DNA of 64,000 nt from Parasponia andersonii (lineage: Eukaryota > Streptophyta > Magnoliopsida > Rosales > Cannabaceae): NCBI GenBank assembly GCA_002914805.1, contig JXTB01000135.1:802433-866432 (forward strand), given 5' to 3'. Under the pieces are notes generated by a model that saw nothing but the letters and a program-made list of their open reading frames with translations, was not told the origin of the DNA and did not search any database. Shown here one piece after another: positions 1 through 10,582 of this stretch (the stretch's first letter is position 1; each line of letters opens with the position of its first letter). Position numbers and translations under genes: made by a program.

Positions 1-1482
1 TCTTTCCCTGTAAATAGAGGTCTTCTCATTAAGAAACCATAGTAGACCCACCTTAATCCACGTGGAATCCACTTGGGGATGTGATTAGAACACCACAAGG
101 ATAACATATGTTCTTTATTTTGTTAATATTGTTACGTCTTTCACGAATCACGTCACAAGATCTGATATCGTTAATATTTGGTCATTTTTAATTCTTTCTT
201 AAAAAAATAAAATAAAATAAAAACACTATTGAACGATCGGTAATATAAAATATATGGAACAGTTAAAGGTTCACGCGCCTACCAAATCCTGTTGGAAATA
301 GACAAAAAGAAAGGATGGTGGTTAATTGTATTGCCACTAGTTTTGGTTTATAAAAGTTTATTTTATTTTATTTTGGTGAGAAGCGGCAAAAAGCCTCTAT
401 ACTTAATTGATGGTTAATGGTGATATATTACTGCAGTAAAATGATTTGTCATTTTAGTGTAGTAATTTAATGCATCACAATGCAATACAGCTTATTAAGG
501 TACGCATATAAGACTATTTATAAGCCTGCATGGCTGCTAATTGGCTAACAATTTGGATACTTAAGGATTTGCTTATGGTATTTTCTTTAGCAATAGTTTG
601 ATTAGATTCCCAAGCTTTATTTCACTTTTGGAATTATAATTTAAAAAGCAGTGCAAAGTAAACCTAGCCTTTTAAAATAATAATGCTGGTAATAATTGGG
701 ACATTTGGGGACCACACATTATAGTGATAATACTTACTAATGACCGATGGACAATTAAAAAAATTCCTGTCTGAATATTCATCCGCAGCAATTCTTGCCA
801 CCAAATAATGCCATTCATATAGTTCAATATATAAAAACAGACAAGAAAGAAACATGTTACGATCAACACATTGACACTGGCAAGTGCACAACAAAACCCC
901 TAAATCTCTTTTCGGCTAATAAACCTTATTATATCCATTTTGGGCTATCTAATCATGTTATTTATGTCATGGTTTAAACCAACTTGTCGCTAACAAAACA
1001 TAAAGTAGCCTTGTACCATTTGTTAACCGAAATTGGGCATTTGATTTTGGACTAGAAAATCCGACTCAATGCTTTTTTGCTGGCAAAGACGAGAAATATT
1101 GGTTGCCTTGTGTAGGTGCTTACTCAATTTCACGTGTGCCTTTGGCATAAATTAGCAACCCTTGCTAGTAAAATAAAGAGCCTTTGATAAGCACTTTTAC
1201 GTTGGGCAAACATACTACTACTTCAAAATGTTACACTAATTCTATGATTGAAAAAAAAAAAAAAAAAAGATCATGGGGGATGATGGTGAGGTTTCCCAAT
1301 AATTCAGCGATAAATTGATAGCCTCGTATGAAACTCGATGTTTTAAAATTAAGTACAATACATCTGTAATAGCAAGATAAGTGAAACTCATGAACTCTTA
1401 GTTGAGAATTATCCTTCGTTGACAACGTTTTAGTCATAATAAAAAATTTTGTGACTAATAATAATATTTAGTCACAGCTAAA
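1..1482. other. Intergenic, no gene seen
   Basis: This AT-rich stretch holds only short, low-complexity open frames with no recognisable domain. A poly-A run lies near 1252-1268. Sequence around 1430-1475 contains repeated gtgac/gtcac words of the kind common at the edges of plant DNA transposons, directly next to the inverted-repeat element that follows. Confidence 0.6.
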
Positions 1483-2150
1483 TAATTCATAAAATTAATT
1501 CTAAACTCAATTTTTTAGAATAAAACTCCCTGAACTCAAAACAAATTAATAAAATTAACCTTAAATTCAATTTTTTATAACAAAACCCCATGAACTCCCC
1601 CAATATTAAGCAAAACTCCATGAAGTCCTCTAATATTAGTTTTTTTTAGAAAAGAGTGTTCGTATTAGTTTTTTTTTACTATTAAATCATTATTCTCTTA
1701 TTTATGACTTTTAGCTATGTAGTATTACTTTTTTATTTAACATCAATCATTTTTAATATTAAAAATATTTTATTCTAAAAAAAATCAAACAAGAAAAAAT
1801 TATAATGGGATAAGTTATTAATCAGTAGTGATAAAAGTGGAAATAAAGAGAAATTATTATTTTTTAAAAAATAATAATAATTAGGAAAAATAAAAATAAT
1901 ATAATATTAAAAATAATATTAAGGACCGAAAAGTCATAAATAAGATAATAAGGAAAACTAACATAAATATTTTTTTTCCTAAAAAAACTAATATTAGAGG
2001 ACTTCAGGGAGTTTTGCTTTAAAAAATTGAATTCAAATTTAATTTTATTAAATTGTTCTAAATTTAGAGAATTGTACTTTAAAACATTGAAATTAAAATT
2101 AATTTTATTAAATTATTCTGAGTTCAGAAAATTTTGATAATAAAAAACCT
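1483..2150. repeat. Inverted-repeat (foldback/MITE-like) element
   Basis: The left arm (about 1483-1651) and the right arm (about 1977-2150) are reverse complements of each other with scattered mismatches. Shared words include 'actccctgaa' and 'gaagtcctctaatattag'. Each arm also contains an internal repeat of roughly 60 bp built on 'aactcaattttttataacaaaactcc'-like text. The loop of about 325 bp is almost pure A/T with no ORF. Long imperfect arms with no coding capacity fit a foldback or MITE-type non-autonomous DNA element. I could not fix exact termini or a target-site duplication, so the superfamily is not assigned. Confidence 0.65.
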
Positions 2151-2765
2151 AATTATTAAGACAAAAATTCCATCACTTTACGCCAATTTTATAGTATGGT
2201 TGTTAACTAGGAATAATACCTTGTTTTATATACTTTTATAGAGAATAAAAGGCCGTTTAACAACAAGACTAAAATTTATGCGCCGTCCAGTTAAATACAA
2301 AAGCTTTATTCTTGAAAAGAGCACATGCTTATACTTTTAATATCGGAAGGATACAATCCAATTGAGGAAGAGCCATGTGTGAATTATGTGATGATTTCCT
2401 TAGAAGACAAGCTTAAGTGTGAAAAGTTAAAATATATAGAAAAACCTTAGGTGGGAAATAGAATAAGACAATTTGTTGAATTATGGCCACAAATTTGAAT
2501 TTTTGTTGAAATGTACATGTTTTGCATGGAAGCACACTTTGGATTGTCTTGATCTAGTTTGGAGCATCAATTGGTGGCGGAAATTTTGTTTGAATTACAA
2601 TTTTGACTTTGTTTCTTTTAGAACCGGTTGGGCCGTTAGACCTAATTTCTAATCGAATTATATAATAACTCTTTTTTTATGGGGCAAAAAAACAAACGAA
2701 GGAAATCTTTTCATTTTTATTTTTTATTTGCGTTACTGAATTTAGTATATCAAAGTTCTTATACA

Positions 2766-2800
<35 letters not shown>

Positions 2801-3757
2801 TTAACACATCAAAGTTGAGTAATATAATTATCACATGCACAACCAATAATGTTAAGGGTTCGTACGCCAAATGGCATAAAAACATCCTTTATTTTCAATT
2901 TTTTTATTACATTGCTATCCTTAAATAAAAAGACCAAAATATACAATATATACCAAGTATTAAACTTATGATAATTTACTCGTATTAAGTATACACCATC
3001 GCATTTTAATTAAAAACTCAAAACTTCTCCAGAAACGTCCTATCTCCACCATTTTTTTATTATTATTAACAAAAATTGCACATCAATTATATAGTTTTTA
3101 CAACTTGATAATTCTGGATTTTTATACATATAGGTTTGAAAGCAATATATTTCGAAATTTTTTGGGGTGCTTTCCTGTTTTTCTTTCCTTCTTTTTTTTT
3201 TTCTGTTGATTTTATTTTGGTGTAGTTTATAATCGTAGTTCTCCTCTGATAACTGTGGTGATTTTTTTTAGAGGGGATTTCATTGAAACATGGAAGCAAA
3301 AACCCGGGCGGTCAAAAAGATTAAAACAGCACTCAAAGTTATAATTGTATATAATGATTTTTGTTTCTGTATTTTTTTTTTTCCTTAAGGGATTACTCTT
3401 ATTTGTTTCCCTAATACAAAAAAGGAATGACAAGGGTTGCAAACATTAAAACATACGAATTTTTAACTTCTTAACAGAGTTGGTTTGGATCATGGATGCT
3501 TTTATGTTACCTAGGGATCCCTAATTTTTTAATTGAGACATTAGAATGCGTTTTTCATTTCTTACCCTTCATTTTTAAAATGTCCGCTCTATTTTAATCT
3601 TCTCAGAAATATATGACTTTATCATTTTTTATATTAAGGTATATCAACCGACAGATCCTTATCTCATATACTCGTATAAAATAATTGTAGACTCGAACAT
3701 TTTTCAAAAAATATAAGCACCGATAAATCGACCATTTTGGTGAAGGCCTTAATTTAT
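2151..3757. other. Intergenic, (TA)n microsatellite at 2766-2801
   Basis: No gene is seen. The stretch contains a TA dinucleotide microsatellite (2766-2801, one interruption) and several T-rich runs. The short open frames at 3087-3442 on the minus strand are low in complexity and show no domain. Confidence 0.6.
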
Positions 3758-3762
3758 ATATA

Positions 3763-4588
3763 CGTGGGACCTGTTCTCAAATCATACACCACGTGTACGA
3801 TTAAGCGGCAGAACATGTCACAAACAGGGTCCACCGTCCGACAGGTGTCGAGAATGATTAGCTAAAGGCCACGCGAATCACACGTGATACCACATCGGCC
3901 ATTGGGCTGTCCGAGGTTAGGGCCGAGCTCATCACAGACTCTGAATAGACTCGGCCCAGTCCGACCCTTACCTCGACAGCTGGGGGTCGGAAGCCCCAAG
4001 GGCCTTCCACAAGAATACAATAGAAAGCAACTCACAACTCCAGACCTAGACAGAGCATTTAATGCGATCTTGGATAGGTGTGCGCAGGGGGCAAGCCATC
4101 CTGACAAAACAGCGATTTGTCCAAATCTCACCCCTGACAGACTCAAGCCATAGGAGGCGACGGAAACTAGGCTACAGCGATACAGAGGAGATCACGGTAA
4201 TCTCGGCCCGTGACCTCTGGAAAAAACTTTGAGGAAAAAAGTACTCAGTCCTGAGATTGAGAACCGGGTGGTTCACAATCTCAGGACTATATATATATGA
4301 GCCAAACATTCCTGAGAGGAGGCATGTACGCATACAAAAAGAGATATTTAAAAGTTTACGAGCAAGAAACAAAGATATACTCATATAGAACTAAATCTTT
4401 GCTACCCTGAATCAAAGAAAGACCACTGATTTAAGCATCAGAGAGTCTTTGCAGGTGGCCACCTTCGCCTCTCCGACCCTGCCTGAAGTTCAGAGCACTT
4501 TGGAATAGTAAGGACACGTGGACAGTTGGAGGACACAGCATCAGCGTTTCAAAGACATGTGGATGGCCAGTTAGAAACCGATCCAACA
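3763..4588 (+). repeat. 5' LTR of Tat-type element
   Basis: This copy aligns end to end with 10583-11408 at the same length (826 bp). The 3' copy begins with the expected TG; here the first two bases are CG, consistent with one transition. Both copies end in 'ccaaca'. A TATA-like run (tatatatata, about 4289-4298) follows a palindromic 'ctgagattg...caatctcag' pair near 4251-4286 and may be the promoter. Confidence 0.9.
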
Positions 4589-4589
4589 G

Positions 4590-4610
4590 TTTGGCCCCGT
4601 CTGTGGGAAA
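4590..4610 (+). other. Primer-binding-site-like tract
   Basis: The sequence one base after the 5' LTR, 'ttggccccgtctgtggg', is close to the tract beginning TTGGCGCCGTCTGTGGG that follows the 5' LTR in many plant gypsy elements. It therefore fits a tRNA primer-binding site. I did not match it to a specific tRNA. Confidence 0.6.
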
Positions 4611-4613
4611 CGG

Positions 4614-5790
4614 TTGAGCACGAGAAAAAGAGTAGGAGACTCACGATCGCTTTCTCCCCAAACAAAAGGCCATACAACATTGGATGGCACCCTCGAAGAT
4701 GACAACCAGGAGCACACGTCCCGACGCCGAAGGGAGCTCCTGAGAAGCACGACCAGATCTGGAGCAAAAGCTAGATCAGATGCTCACCGTCTTGACAGAA
4801 GCAAACCAGAAGGCAGAGATAGCCCACGAGGCCGTCCTGCGTTTAAGGAACGAAGTTGCAGAGGTGCCAGAGACAACGCCCGCCTCGAAGGGATACTGGC
4901 AAGCGAAGCCAGGAGCCAACGGAGAGAAGATTTTGATGAAGAGGTCCAACAAGAATTCGGAAGCCAACCGCGAGGGGAAATCCCTGCCCCATCCGGATCG
5001 TGGATGCAGGGGGCGCAACAAAGCCAGACGAGACCCCTCCAAACCGGGGCGGTGATGGGTAGAAGACGCCATAGAAGCCCATGAGGTACGCCTCCCGACT
5101 GGATGCAAGAAATGATGGCGGAGTTGAGTAAGAGACTCGGAGCCCATCACAGCTAGACCCCCGACAATCTGGCAGAGCAAATCGTGCAAGGGATCAACCG
5201 GACGGCCTTCGCCGACTGGATCCAGATGGAGCCCAGGCTGAGAGACTTCACGACCCTGACCTTCAAGCCATTCGAGGGGAAAACCGACCCCCTCGATCAC
5301 ATATACCACTTTCAACAGAAGACAGCCTTGGAAACCAGGGACGGAATTGTGACCTGTAAAGTCTTCTCTACGACCCTGGAGGGACCAATCCTGCTATAGT
5401 TCAGACAGCTCCCAGAGAAAATCCATGAACGAGTTCGAAGATTTCTACAAACTTTTTCTAAAGCAGTACACGGGTGCCCGGAGATAGCAAAAAACTATGC
5501 GAGACCTTAACCGGTTGGAGCAGGCCGTAGATGAGTCTCCGAGAGAATACCTGTCGTATTTCCTGGAGGTGATGTTCCTAGTTCATAACACCAACTCGGT
5601 CCAAGCCGCAGGCTCGTTTGTCAGGAGCATGCAGCCAGGATTAATACTATCGGACCATCTCCTTTTGAATCTTCCGTACGATATGGCAGACATCTAGGCG
5701 AAGTCAGAAGGGGTATTCAGGGTGCTGGAAAGCCACCAGAAGGCGCCCAAAACCTCCGTCGCGACAACAACGTTGCTGGTATAGACCCCT
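4614..5790 (+). pseudogene. gag remnant of Tat-type gypsy element
   Basis: The gag text is readable but spread over several frames. A coiled-coil-like helix (about 4780-4870, 'LTEANQKAEIAHEAVLRLR') comes first, then an Arg-rich basic stretch. The gag core follows at 5184-5399: 'FADWIQMEPRL', 'FKPFEGKTDPLDHI', then the 'CKVFSTTLEGP' block. A later gag segment lies at 5497-5697 ('LNRLEQAVDESPREYLSYFLE'). Stops at 5156, 5397 and 5695 and frame changes break it. The order F-x-P-F-[ED]-G-x-x-DPxxH is typical of plant retrotransposon gag. No zinc knuckle is seen and no pol follows. Confidence 0.8.
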
Positions 5791-5800
5791 TTGGCGCCAT

Positions 5801-6060
5801 AAAATGCTTGCCGATGGCCCGAGAAAACATACGAAGAGGAAAGCACTGCGCAACCAAAAACTTGCCAGCAGATCTCGAAAACGATCGTACTATAGGAATC
5901 ACATCGTGCAATAAAATGCTTGCCGATAGCCCGAGAAAACATACGAAGAGGGAAGAACTATGCAACCAAAAACTTGCCAGTAGTCCTCAAAACAATCATA
6001 CTATAAGAATCACATCACGCAATAAAACGCATGCCGATGACCCGAGAAAACGTACGAGGA
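5801..6060 (+). repeat. 111/112-bp tandem repeat, about 2.3 copies
   Basis: Units begin at about 5801, 5913 and 6024 with 'aaaatgcttgccgat' or a close variant, followed by 'cccgagaaaac'. The third unit is partial and runs directly into the 75-bp array. One plus-strand frame stays open through all units, giving a basic Lys/Arg/Asn-rich translation, but there is no evidence that it is expressed. Confidence 0.8.
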
Positions 6061-6065
6061 GAAAA

Positions 6066-6530
6066 GGAAAGCAGGGTCAGGATCCACCCGTTAGAAGTGG
6101 ACCCTCCCTAAGGAATATTTTAGCTATTCGAAGAGCTAAAGGAAAGCATGGTCGGGATCCACCTGTTAGAAGTGGACTCTCCCTAAGGAATATTTTAGCT
6201 ATACGAATGGCTAAAGGAAAGCAGAGTCGGGATCCACCTGTTGGAAGTGGACCCTCCCTAAGGAACATTTTAGCTATACGAAGAGCTAAAGGAAAGCAGG
6301 GTCGGGATCCACCTGTTGGAAGTGGACCCTCCCTAAGGAACATTTTAGCTATACGAAGAGCTAAAGGAAAGCAGAGTCGGGATCCACCCGTTGGAAGTGG
6401 ACCCTCCCTAAGGAACATTTTAGCTATACGAATGGCTAAAGGAAAGCAGGATCGGGATCCACCCGTTAGAAGTGGATCCTCTCTAAGGAACGTTTTAGCT
6501 ATACGAAGAGCTAAAGGAAAGTAGGCTCTA
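6066..6530 (+). repeat. 75-bp minisatellite, six full copies plus a partial
   Basis: Units start at 6066, 6141, 6216, 6291, 6366 and 6441, with a short partial at 6516. All units are exactly 75 bp, so the frame is kept and each encodes a 25-residue repeat built on 'DPPVRSGPSLRNILAIR'. The plus frame is open from about 5808 to 6524, and the antisense frame is open over 6077-6553 as well. Differences between units are few and mostly transitions. It lies between the gag remnant and the antisense ORF, in the spacer of the retrotransposon. Confidence 0.92.
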
Positions 6531-7333
6531 CCCGGGGGATGGTTTATTTGCACATGGGCAGGATGTGAACGGATTTGGAGTCTACCCGTTGGAAGTAGTC
6601 CAGTACCAGACCAAACGTGAAGATAGAAATTAAGATTAAAGTCTGTTTATTATGTCCTAAATATACGAAGCGCACGGTCAACAGTGGCGTGCGCTCATAA
6701 GCCCTATTTATGGGAGGCAGGTTACGAACGGACTCGTAGGGAGACATCGGAGTGGTAGTGCCCTGTTTGTTCCCGATAAGAGCCGAGTCCAGGCCTTCTC
6801 CTTTACAACGACGGGTCCAAACAATGGTCGACTGATCCCTGGAGCTGGTTCCGAGCGCGGTCCTATTTGGGGTCGAAGAAGTCCAGCCACACGCGCGGGT
6901 CGAACTCTGCCAAAATAAATCATAACAGAACTTATACTTCCGTAAAACAGGATGAGTCAAAGCTCGCATCCCTATCTCCGGAATTAATCTTGACAGTCAT
7001 GGCTCGAGGAGGACTCACTAATGGTCCGAAATCGTGTCCATCTGAGTCATCCACAATTATTTATACAGACGGCTGCAATAAGGTTTAACTTTACCCCGGA
7101 CGCGGTCAACAAAGAAAAAGAAAACAGACTAAAGAGAATCGCACTGTTCTTATTATTTATACAAAGGGTTACAACGAGGGTCAGCTTTACAAATGTACAA
7201 AATTAGGGACCCAAATTACCTCCGACCAGGGGAGCGCAGCCAGTCCCGGTGCTTGGACCAGCCCCGGTGGAGGGTGGCGTACTAGGGTCGGATTCATCGT
7301 TGGATACAATGACCGCACCAGACCCCTCACCAG
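6531..7333. other. Internal spacer of Tat-type element
   Basis: This is non-coding spacer between the minisatellite and the antisense ORF. It contains repeated words such as 'tttatacagacggct' and 'tttatacaaaggg'. No pol domain can be read on either strand. On the minus strand it lies downstream of the antisense ORF and could hold its 3' end. Confidence 0.5.
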
Positions 7334-10241
7334 TTAAGACCCCAAGACCAGGCTGACCTCCAGGGGCTTCCGAAGTTCAATATGGCGGACTGGAAATGGG
7401 ATAAGCTCTTTGGCACCAGAGGCAGATGTAGAGGGCCCGTCCTTTTCCACAGCAAGCATCTTCAGTACGTAAGCAGGGTACGTGATGCTGATCTCATCCC
7501 CAAGCTGCTGCATGTAGTGCTTGACGAAATAGTGGTCTCTCTCGATGCCTTTCTGTTCGTCAAACTGGTTTGGCGTTACCACCTCAGCATGGCTTTCGAA
7601 TTCTCTACTCTCCCAGCCAGACCTGTAACTTTCCGCAGAAAGGACATCCACCTGCCTCTAGTACCTCGTTTTCAATTTTTCCACGTCCGCCAGCCTATCC
7701 CTCAGCGCCGCCAGCCTTAGCTCCGCTTGCCACTGCGATAAGTCAACCAAAAAAGTGTTAATGCCAGCAAGGTCCTCGCCGTGTTTGCGAGAAATCTCTA
7801 CGTGAGCACTCATCAGATTTTTGTAATCCAAGTAGAGATATCGATTTACCTCGTTGGACCGGTAAAGTCTGCGTTGCAGGGAGTAGGCCTCTAGCTTGGC
7901 TTTCGCCTCGACTTTCCTAGCTTCTTTGGCGTTATCGACAGTCCTGTCACGAGTGAAGAAAGCTAGTCCCATCTCTGCCCCCTCGCTCTGTAATTCTTGC
8001 TCCTTGACCCTTAGCTCATTTTAAGCCAGTCTGGTGGCCTCAGATTGAGCAAGTTTGTCAGCCTCCGCCTCGACCAATCTCGCAACCAGCTCCTCGCGCC
8101 TGGTCCTCTCAACACTCAGAGCATGAGCCACCACGCTGCTGACCCTCACTTCTTCGAGGCTCCGATATAAATCGAAGTCCGACCTCAACTCGACAAGGGC
8201 GGCCTCACTGTGCTCGGCCAGTGCAAAGCAGGTGCTTAACTCCTTGGTCAAATCCCTGACGCGAGAGGAATAGAAAGACCGGATGGCAGCCAGCTGCAAG
8301 TTAAACAAAAAAAGGGGGGGTTAGCGTCTAGCAAGGATACTGAAAAATATAGAAGTAACCGAAAGGACAAAACCTGTGCGAAGGTATGGCTGGTGACAAG
8401 CTCGACGTTCTCCAAAGAGAGCGCCTCTAGCTCTGGCTCTGTGGCTGGACCCTCTCTTTGGGCGTTGCCCGTGCCTGGGGAACACGACTCTACCCCGCTA
8501 GCCGTGATGGCACCCTCTCCCTCAGCCGGGCATGCCCTCGAAGCAGCGGCGGTAGGGACGAAGGAAAGCTGGGCGCCACCGAGAGTGCCGTCGGCCACGG
8601 TGGGAGGTGGTGCATTTCCTTTTGGCGGGCCGCTGCACACAGACCTTCTTCTCCTTAGAAGGGTCAGCGTGGCCCTGTCATCATCACTGTCAGACGAGGG
8701 GGCAACCCTGCCCCTCTTCTCTGCCCGGCCCTCTTCTTCGTTAGATAAGCCGACCTCGTAGCGCCGCTTTATTAGGACCGGAGGAGGGGAAGATAGTCGA
8801 GACTTCAACCTCGGAGCCTCCTCACTGAGCTCGGCGATCTCCCCACCGAGGCAAGTAGCACTCGATTTCGAACCGGAGTCAGGGGTGGACGAGGTTGGTG
8901 CAGCAGACCCCCCAAGCAGACTCCGGGGCATTCCCTCGCCGCATACGGTCCTTGTGGTAGACGTTCCCCTGGATGGAGATCTGCCTGCGTCAGAGCGGGG
9001 GACCGCGGACACTTCATCTTCTGAGGGCACCACGATATGCCGGCCAGCGGGTGAATTGAGGTGAGCCTTATGTCTCGCGGCCCCCCTCAACAGGGGAGGG
9101 GTCTGCCGATGGGCCCCTCTCAGAACCTATAAAAAACAAGCAACATGTTTAGATCGCGGTCGTAGCCCGATCGACGAAGCTCAGGGATGCGGAAATAAAC
9201 CCACCTCTAGCCCTCTTAGGGTGGCAGATTCTTCCTTACGGAGCCTGATGCACTCCTCGGCCATGAACCTCACAGCCTCTTCGAGCTCGTGACTAGTCGG
9301 CGCCACCAGGTCATTGGAGCCTGCCAACTGGCTCGAAGCCGTAACCTGACGACCCACAAGGTGATGCGGTCATGCTCGTCCCGGCAGAATCAGTTCAGGG
9401 CAGAGACATCAAGTCGGCTCCGCAAGTGCTTCGTGATGACCCAGGTGTCTAGGCAGAAGGGAAGGTATGAAACAATCCTGAGCATCATATTCATCACCAG
9501 GGGGTTGAGGGTGGCCTCGATATGCCGGCAGTCCCCAAGAGATCCGAAGATGACGATCCCTTCCAGGCATTTGAGCCGCCCCGCTGACAAATGCGGCTCG
9601 AACCTACTCTCTTCTGCCGAGGCTGCACGAGACAAAATAACGTGAGCAATAATAGACGAGGAGAACGCAGACCCGAAAATCACGACCTAGCACTTACTCT
9701 GCACGAATACTGAGGGAATTTGGAAGTGCTCGCCATTCAACCAAGGGGAGCACCATACCCCTCCAACGGCGTATAGCCTAGTATGGGAGTCCTATTGCTT
9801 ATCTGACCTCGGCAAGCCCCAGAAGATGTGACGTCCCGGGAGCGGTTGGAGGTAAAAGGTGGGGTATGAACTCTTCTTAGGGATGAGGGTGAGTTTGTAA
9901 GCATAAAAGACCACCTCCATATCGATATGCAGGTTATAGAGAACTGACATGGCGGAAAGCCCCATCAAGGTCATGACCCCGTTTGCATTTAACTGCATCG
10001 GATGGATTCCCGTTAAAGCGAAGAATTGGTGGATCAGAGGAGGAAGAGGGAATCGCAGCCATTCCAGATGTTTTCTGCCCAAGATAATAGAGCCTTCGGG
10101 GGCAGAGGGACGAAGATACTAATCTGCGGGGTCCTCGACCCTTTGCAGCGTCACTCCACCGGGGAGGCAAAGCTGTCTCCTTAGTGAATCCAACTCCGAA
10201 TCCACGATGGGGTGGAATTCCTGATCTTGACCCGAAGCCAT
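7334..10241 (-). pseudogene. Antisense extra ORF (aORF) with putative gypsy-type transposase domain
   Basis: Read on the minus strand from an ATG at 10241, the product starts 'MASGQDQEFHPIVDSELDSL'. After a frame break near 10120 it continues in a block at 10082-9792 with 'FPLPPLIHQFFALTGIHPMQ'. Plant proteins labelled 'Transposase (putative), gypsy type' share this LPLHPF...G..P.QL.PN pattern. Further open blocks lie at 9683-9390, 9090-8248 (acidic, Ser/Pro-rich, with 'SSDSDDDRA' and a KR-rich patch), 8308-8021 and 7972-7658 (both helical, coiled-coil-like) and 7651-7334. Block boundaries may be introns, since AG/GT signals lie near 9700 and 9130, or decay. Tat-lineage elements are known to carry such antisense genes; their function is unknown. 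Confidence 0.7.
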
Positions 10242-10532
10242 TGTTCTGGATACGATCGAAAGAGCAAAAGTGTCTAGAAGGGAGGAAGTCGGAAACCCTA
10301 GGATTTTATGAGGCTAGAATAATTGAAGATTTTAGTAAAGTGGCAAATGAGCGTAATTGTGTCTTTTATAGAGGGGGAGCCGAAGAGTTTTTCTGGAAAA
10401 GGGGAGAGCAAAGGAGACCGAACAGTCGGAACTTCGAAATTTAAACAAAATTTCGTGACATGGGATAACGTGCCTCCGCGTCGGCAATGGGGAGCCACGT
10501 GCATCCCCCAGGTTGGAAGAACGGATAAACGA

Positions 10533-10572
10533 TTTCCCCACTTGATGAATACAAATCCATCAAGTAGGGAAA
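10533..10572. repeat. Hairpin just upstream of the 3' LTR
   Basis: Two 15-base arms, 10533-10547 and 10558-10572, are reverse complements with one mismatch, around a 10-base loop. The second arm runs straight into the purine tract before the 3' LTR. The arms centre on 'cccacttgatg' and 'catcaagtaggg'. Confidence 0.85.
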
Positions 10573-10582
10573 TGGGGGCAGT
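10567..10582 (+). other. Polypurine tract of Tat-type element
   Basis: The purine-rich run 'gggaaatgggggca' lies immediately 5' of the 3' LTR, which starts TG at 10583. This is where plus-strand DNA synthesis is primed in LTR elements. It confirms the plus orientation. Confidence 0.7.

Noticed and set aside
6077-6553. 158-codon minus-strand open frame over the 75-bp repeats
   Set aside because: It is the antisense shadow of an array whose unit length is a multiple of three; no start context or domain supports a gene.
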